Assembly: GCA_023435505.1 (NCBI GenBank)
Contig: JAEYRR010000109.1
Location: forward strand, 1 to 8,261
Direction: 5' to 3'
DNA: 8,261 nucleotides
Source of the DNA: Bacillota bacterium
GTDB lineage: Bacteria; Bacillota; Clostridia; Lachnospirales; Lachnospiraceae
The notes under the pieces are model-generated. The model worked only from the letters and a program-made list of their open reading frames with translations, made no database searches and had not been told where the DNA came from. Positions 5,391 through 8,261 of the stretch are shown here, one piece after another (position 1 is the stretch's first letter; every line of letters begins with the position of its first letter). The translations under genes were made by a program, and so were the position numbers.

Positions 5391-7710
5391 ACTTTGCAAG
5401 TTTAATTTTAATTACCTTGCTATATTTTCCATAGACTATTTTCCCCGTAGAATCCAGTTTGTAACCACGCACTTTAAAATAATAAGTGGTTCCTTTTTTG
5501 AGTTTACTAAATGTATACGTAAGTTTGCTGCTGGTAATTGATTTTGCACTTTTAAATTTACTATTGGAAGCACATAGTATCTGATAACCTTTGACATCGC
5601 TTATTTTTTTATAAGATACTGTAACCGTACCTGCTTTCTTATTTGCTACACTATTTAAACTTACTGTCTTCACAGTTATCTTTGTCCACTTAGCATATAG
5701 GCTTATATTACCCTGACTTGCCTTTTTAACAGCAGTGATAGGCTGGGTAAGTTTACTATCCTTGTACCAACCCGCAAATATATATCCTTTTCTTGTAGGT
5801 TTGTTAAGCTTAAGATCACTTTTAAGCAGACCGTAGGTCACTGGATTAGCTTTATTGTTGATACCGCCATTAAGATTATAGGTAATTTTATAAATTATTA
5901 CATTTACTTGTATCTCGATTCCTGATACTACAGAAGACTTGTCACCACCAACAGGAGTATATTTTGCTATAAACTTATGATTGCCTACAGAATTTAATAT
6001 GGTATTAGGATTATCCTCCCAGGAAAAACCTGCAGGTAATGCAATCTGTTTTAAAGTCTGTCCATAAACAGCGGTTACTCCTTTAGGTACAGTATAGGAT
6101 GTTTTGGTTTTTAAGCTTAAGGTAAAGGAGCTAGTAAGTAAAGAACTTTTATTCACCGCAACAAGATAGTAGTCTTTGTTTTTCTCCAAGTATCTCGAGA
6201 ATGTAGCGCCATAATTAGACGAGTAGTCAGCATAGCTGACGGCTCTTAAATCGGACTTAGAGTAGTTATCATAGCTGAAGATTCTTTCTCCGTACTCATT
6301 ACATAAATACACCATCATATAATCTTTTGAGGTAGTTTTAAAAGTATAGACTCCACTAACAGATGGGACAAACTTCTTTACAACCTCCCATCGATGATCA
6401 GAAAAAGTATAAGTTGTATTAGAGGTAGTTGTTATTAAGCCTGCATTAGAGTATTTATCTGGTATAGTAATACCCTTAATGGAAAATGTTGTGGAATATC
6501 CTCTAAAAGTAATTGTAATTTTGTTGTCACCAACTACGATAGGGTCAAATGTTATTACGAGAGGAGAATCATCTATGGAATAGCTTCCAGTCAAACTATC
6601 TATCCGTTTAATGTCATATGATCCATCTTTATAGTTGACCTTAATCTCTAATCCGTCTGTAGAGTATGAATCAAAATCAATGATAAATAGTGGATTATAA
6701 GGGAGCTGATGTATCCGCAAGCTGGCAATATCTTTTATTTTTTTCAACGTAACATAGTAGTCTTCTGTAGAAGAAAATGTTGTAGAAGCCAAATAATAAG
6801 TTTTTCCTGCTTCAAGGGAATATGAGGAAGTAGAAATTTCTTTTACAGGCCCATTAAGATCATATACATATACTTGAATATCAGAGTAATAAGAGGAAAT
6901 CTCGTATTTGTATAGTCCACTTACAGCAGGTACAAAAGAATAATAGTTGTACTCTCCTACCTTATCGGCAGTGGCAGTAATAGGTTTGTCAAGAGTCATA
7001 GGCTTAGCGGATGTCTTATGTAATAGTATGGATTCACCTGTAACTATAAATGTTTTAGAGAACTCTCCATAAGTTAGGGTAATGGTATTCTTTCCTATAT
7101 GAATAGGTTCATAGCTAAGTTCAAATAGTAGTGGACTATAACTGGCTTCTATATCTATTTGGCCATATGTATTCTTAGTACCATCTGTATAGAATAGGGT
7201 AGCAGATAACCCAGCAAAAACACAATTTGTATCACCTTGTAAAAAAGTAGTCTTGGTAGGAGGGGTTATCTCCATTTTGGATGTTCTAGTAATCCAGGCA
7301 TTGTATTTTCCTGTTTTATATCCATAAACAGTCATATCAAACACATAAGTCTTCCCTGCCACTAAAGAAGAGGTATACATAAAGTTATGGCCAGCCCCGG
7401 AATCATCATCACTTCCAATTTGACCATAACCATCTTCGCATATGTAGACGCTACTATCTAGATCTCCTGATGACTCCAGCTTATAAACTCCAGTTACTGT
7501 TGGCGTAAATGAATAGTAGCGATGGGTTATGTCCTTTGTAAAAGTAACTTCCTTTTTTACATCAAGTTTCAGTTGTTCTGCATTACCAAAGGCTCCTTTA
7601 GTAGTACTGATCGTATTTGCATTTACTGTATAATAATTAAAACCAAGGAGCATACATTCAAAGGCAAGGAGTAAACAAAAAAGAGCAGTTACATTTTTTA
7701 ACAACTTCAT
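5389..7710 (-). CDS. Large secreted modular protein: PPC-like and Ig-like modules, InlB-type repeat, fibronectin III, 773 aa
   Basis: ATG at 7710 is chosen because GGAGG (7719-7723, - strand) lies 8 nt upstream; a TTG at 7725 would include that site. Numbering is from this start. A signal peptide (MKLLKNVTALFCLLLAFECM onward) is followed by three modules with the PPC pattern (RYYSFTPTVTGVYKLES at 64-80; YYSFVPAVSGLYKYE at 256-270; KKFVPSVSGVYTFKT near 445-459). Each PPC contains a later GKTY/NKDY motif. The first two are followed by Ig-like modules (about 145-225, 330-412). Next come an uncharacterised beta module (540-605), an InlB/Listeria-Bacteroides-type repeat (ITYNLNGG to LYAKW, about 609-675) and a fibronectin III-like domain (about 682-773). 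No catalytic domain, LPXTG, S-layer-homology or transmembrane anchor is visible. It is probably an extracellular binding or adhesion protein; the ligand is unknown. Confidence 0.85.
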   Translation of the reverse strand: MKLLKNVTALFCLLLAFECMLLGFNYYTVNANTISTTKGAFGNAEQLKLDVKKEVTFTKDITHRYYSFTPTVTGVYKLESSGDLDSSVYICEDGYGQIGSDDDSGAGHNFMYTSSLVAGKTYVFDMTVYGYKTGKYNAWITRTSKMEITPPTKTTFLQGDTNCVFAGLSATLFYTDGTKNTYGQIDIEASYSPLLFELSYEPIHIGKNTITLTYGEFSKTFIVTGESILLHKTSAKPMTLDKPITATADKVGEYNYYSFVPAVSGLYKYEISSYYSDIQVYVYDLNGPVKEISTSSYSLEAGKTYYLASTTFSSTEDYYVTLKKIKDIASLRIHQLPYNPLFIIDFDSYSTDGLEIKVNYKDGSYDIKRIDSLTGSYSIDDSPLVITFDPIVVGDNKITITFRGYSTTFSIKGITIPDKYSNAGLITTTSNTTYTFSDHRWEVVKKFVPSVSGVYTFKTTSKDYMMVYLCNEYGERIFSYDNYSKSDLRAVSYADYSSNYGATFSRYLEKNKDYYLVAVNKSSLLTSSFTLSLKTKTSYTVPKGVTAVYGQTLKQIALPAGFSWEDNPNTILNSVGNHKFIAKYTPVGGDKSSVVSGIEIQVNVIIYKITYNLNGGINNKANPVTYGLLKSDLKLNKPTRKGYIFAGWYKDSKLTQPITAVKKASQGNISLYAKWTKITVKTVSLNSVANKKAGTVTVSYKKISDVKGYQILCASNSKFKSAKSITSSKLTYTFSKLKKGTTYYFKVRGYKLDSTGKIVYGKYSKVIKIKLAK

Positions 7711-7718
7711 AAGAAATA

Positions 7719-7723
7719 CCTCC
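7719..7723 (-). promoter_or_regulatory. Ribosome binding site deciding the start of the modular secreted protein
   Basis: Read on the - strand, this is GGAGG, 8 nt before ATG 7710. The site overlaps the alternative upstream TTG codon (7725), which rules that start out in practice. Confidence 0.8.
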
Positions 7724-7753
7724 AATTTTAAAAGGGTTAATTAATCCAATAAT

Positions 7754-7783
7754 AGTATATAGCAATGTGGCATATATTGTCAA
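7754..7783 (-). promoter_or_regulatory. Sigma-A-type promoter for the modular secreted protein
   Basis: On the - strand a perfect TTGACA (7783-7778) is followed after 18 bp by TATACT (7759-7754). Transcription would start near 7747, leaving a 5' leader of roughly 37 nt before ATG 7710. A near-palindrome around TTAATTAA (7734-7747) overlaps the expected start and could be an operator, though this is speculative. Confidence 0.72.
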
Positions 7784-7823
7784 ATATTAGGCAGAACATC
7801 CAACTGTTTGGCAAATATAGTAG

Positions 7824-7835
7824 TTTACTTGTAAA
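7824..7835. repeat. Short palindrome TTTAC-TT-GTAAA in the divergent intergenic region
   Basis: This is a perfect 5-bp inverted repeat with a 2-bp centre, overlapping a candidate -35 element of the rhodanese gene. It could be a repressor site, but such short AT-rich palindromes also arise by chance. The rest of the 258-bp gap (7711-7968) shows only the promoters and ribosome binding sites listed separately. Confidence 0.3.
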
Positions 7836-7905
7836 TATTTGGATAATATAAAGTAGAGAATAGACGTCGTTGTTTATGTGACTTTGTTACAGAAAAAGAA
7901 AAAAA

Positions 7906-7917
7906 TGATGATATAAT
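7906..7917 (+). promoter_or_regulatory. Extended -10 promoter for the rhodanese gene
   Basis: TGATATAAT at 7909-7917 is a consensus TATAAT (7912-7917) with the extended TGN motif just before it. No well-spaced -35 is present: TTGTTA (7884-7889) is 22 bp away. A second candidate upstream pairs TTTACT (7824-7829) with TATAAA (7847-7852) at 17 bp. Confidence 0.6.
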
Positions 7918-7968
7918 AAAAGTGTAAATGAAAGAAACTAGTTTTTTGTATTTTAAGGAGGCATTTAT

Positions 7969-8261
7969 ATGTTTAAATTTTTAGATAGAACTAGTAGCAA
8001 AGCGATAAATGTAAATGATCTGGATGAATTAATTGGGAAAATAGAGTTGATTGACATTAGAGAGTCTTATGAATATAGAACTGGTAGTATTAGAACAGCA
8101 AAAAATATACCAATGGGGACTTTGTTAAATGCTCCAGAAAGATATCTAATAAAGGATAAGACCTACTATATTATGTGTCAATCAGGAGGACGGAGTGGAA
8201 ATGCCGTTCGTGTATTAGAAAGACAAGGATATGATGTAATTAATGTTTCAGGTGGAGTTGG
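7969..8261 (+). CDS. Rhodanese-like domain protein, partial (C-terminus beyond window)
   Basis: The frame opens at ATG 7969 with AAGGAGG (7955-7961) 7 nt upstream and runs off the right edge after 97 complete codons. It shows the rhodanese fold pattern: a start segment (NVNDLDELIGKIELIDIRE, 14-32) with the typical IDIRE, then YEYRTGSIRTAKNIPMG (34-50). The active-site loop CQSGGRS carries catalytic Cys70, and the sequence continues VLERQGYDVINVSGGVG. Single-domain proteins of this family act as cytoplasmic sulfurtransferases or persulfide carriers. No signal peptide is visible. It is divergent from the modular protein gene with a separate promoter and is probably unrelated to it. The six-residue CXXGXR-type loop fits a single-domain sulfurtransferase; the physiological sulfur donor and acceptor are unknown. 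Confidence 0.9.
   Translation, partial: MFKFLDRTSSKAINVNDLDELIGKIELIDIRESYEYRTGSIRTAKNIPMGTLLNAPERYLIKDKTYYIMCQSGGRSGNAVRVLERQGYDVINVSGGV

Noticed and set aside
7711..7725. TTG start for a longer form of the modular secreted protein
   Set aside because: The codon overlaps the ribosome binding site that serves ATG 7710.

Overview
The window is AT-rich, has AGGAGG-type ribosome binding sites, and encodes Gram-positive-style secreted proteins: a lipoprotein, a C-terminally anchored surface protein, and an InlB-repeat/fibronectin protein. This suggests a low-GC Bacillota genome, most likely a Clostridia member such as a Lachnospiraceae. That assignment is inferred from style and content, not from a marker gene.

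Left part (1-4505, + strand) is a tightly packed operon already running when the window opens. It contains the last 35 codons of a membrane protein, a polytopic ABC-2-like permease, an ABC ATPase, a secreted protein with four tandem ~125-residue beta-sandwich-like repeats and a C-terminal membrane anchor, and a two-TM protein with a large extracytoplasmic domain. Junctions overlap by 8 bp, leave 18 bp, overlap by 11 bp, or abut with no gap, so the genes look co-transcribed and partly translationally coupled. The ATPase has Glu where most ABC ATPases have the Q-loop Gln, as in the BcrA/LanF peptide-immunity and export group. The simplest reading is a peptide or bacteriocin-type ABC efflux/immunity transporter coupled to surface-exposed accessory proteins. 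The substrate is unknown.

Middle part (4506-5390) holds a monocistronic lipoprotein gene of the PEBP (YbhB/YbcL, Raf-kinase-inhibitor-like) family with its own AT-rich upstream region. It ends at a 95-bp, nearly full-length palindrome that separates it from the convergent gene on the - strand. The palindrome can serve as a terminator and also has the look of a miniature inverted-repeat element.

Right part (5389-8261) has a 773-residue secreted modular protein on the - strand. It carries three PPC-like modules alternating with Ig-like modules, then an InlB-type repeat and a fibronectin III domain. It is transcribed from a good sigma-A-type promoter (TTGACA-18-TATACT). A 258-bp divergent intergenic region separates it from a + strand rhodanese-family gene with an extended -10 promoter, which runs off the window. 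No RNA gene, insertion sequence with a transposase, or CRISPR array was seen. No gene-free gap exceeds 300 bp.
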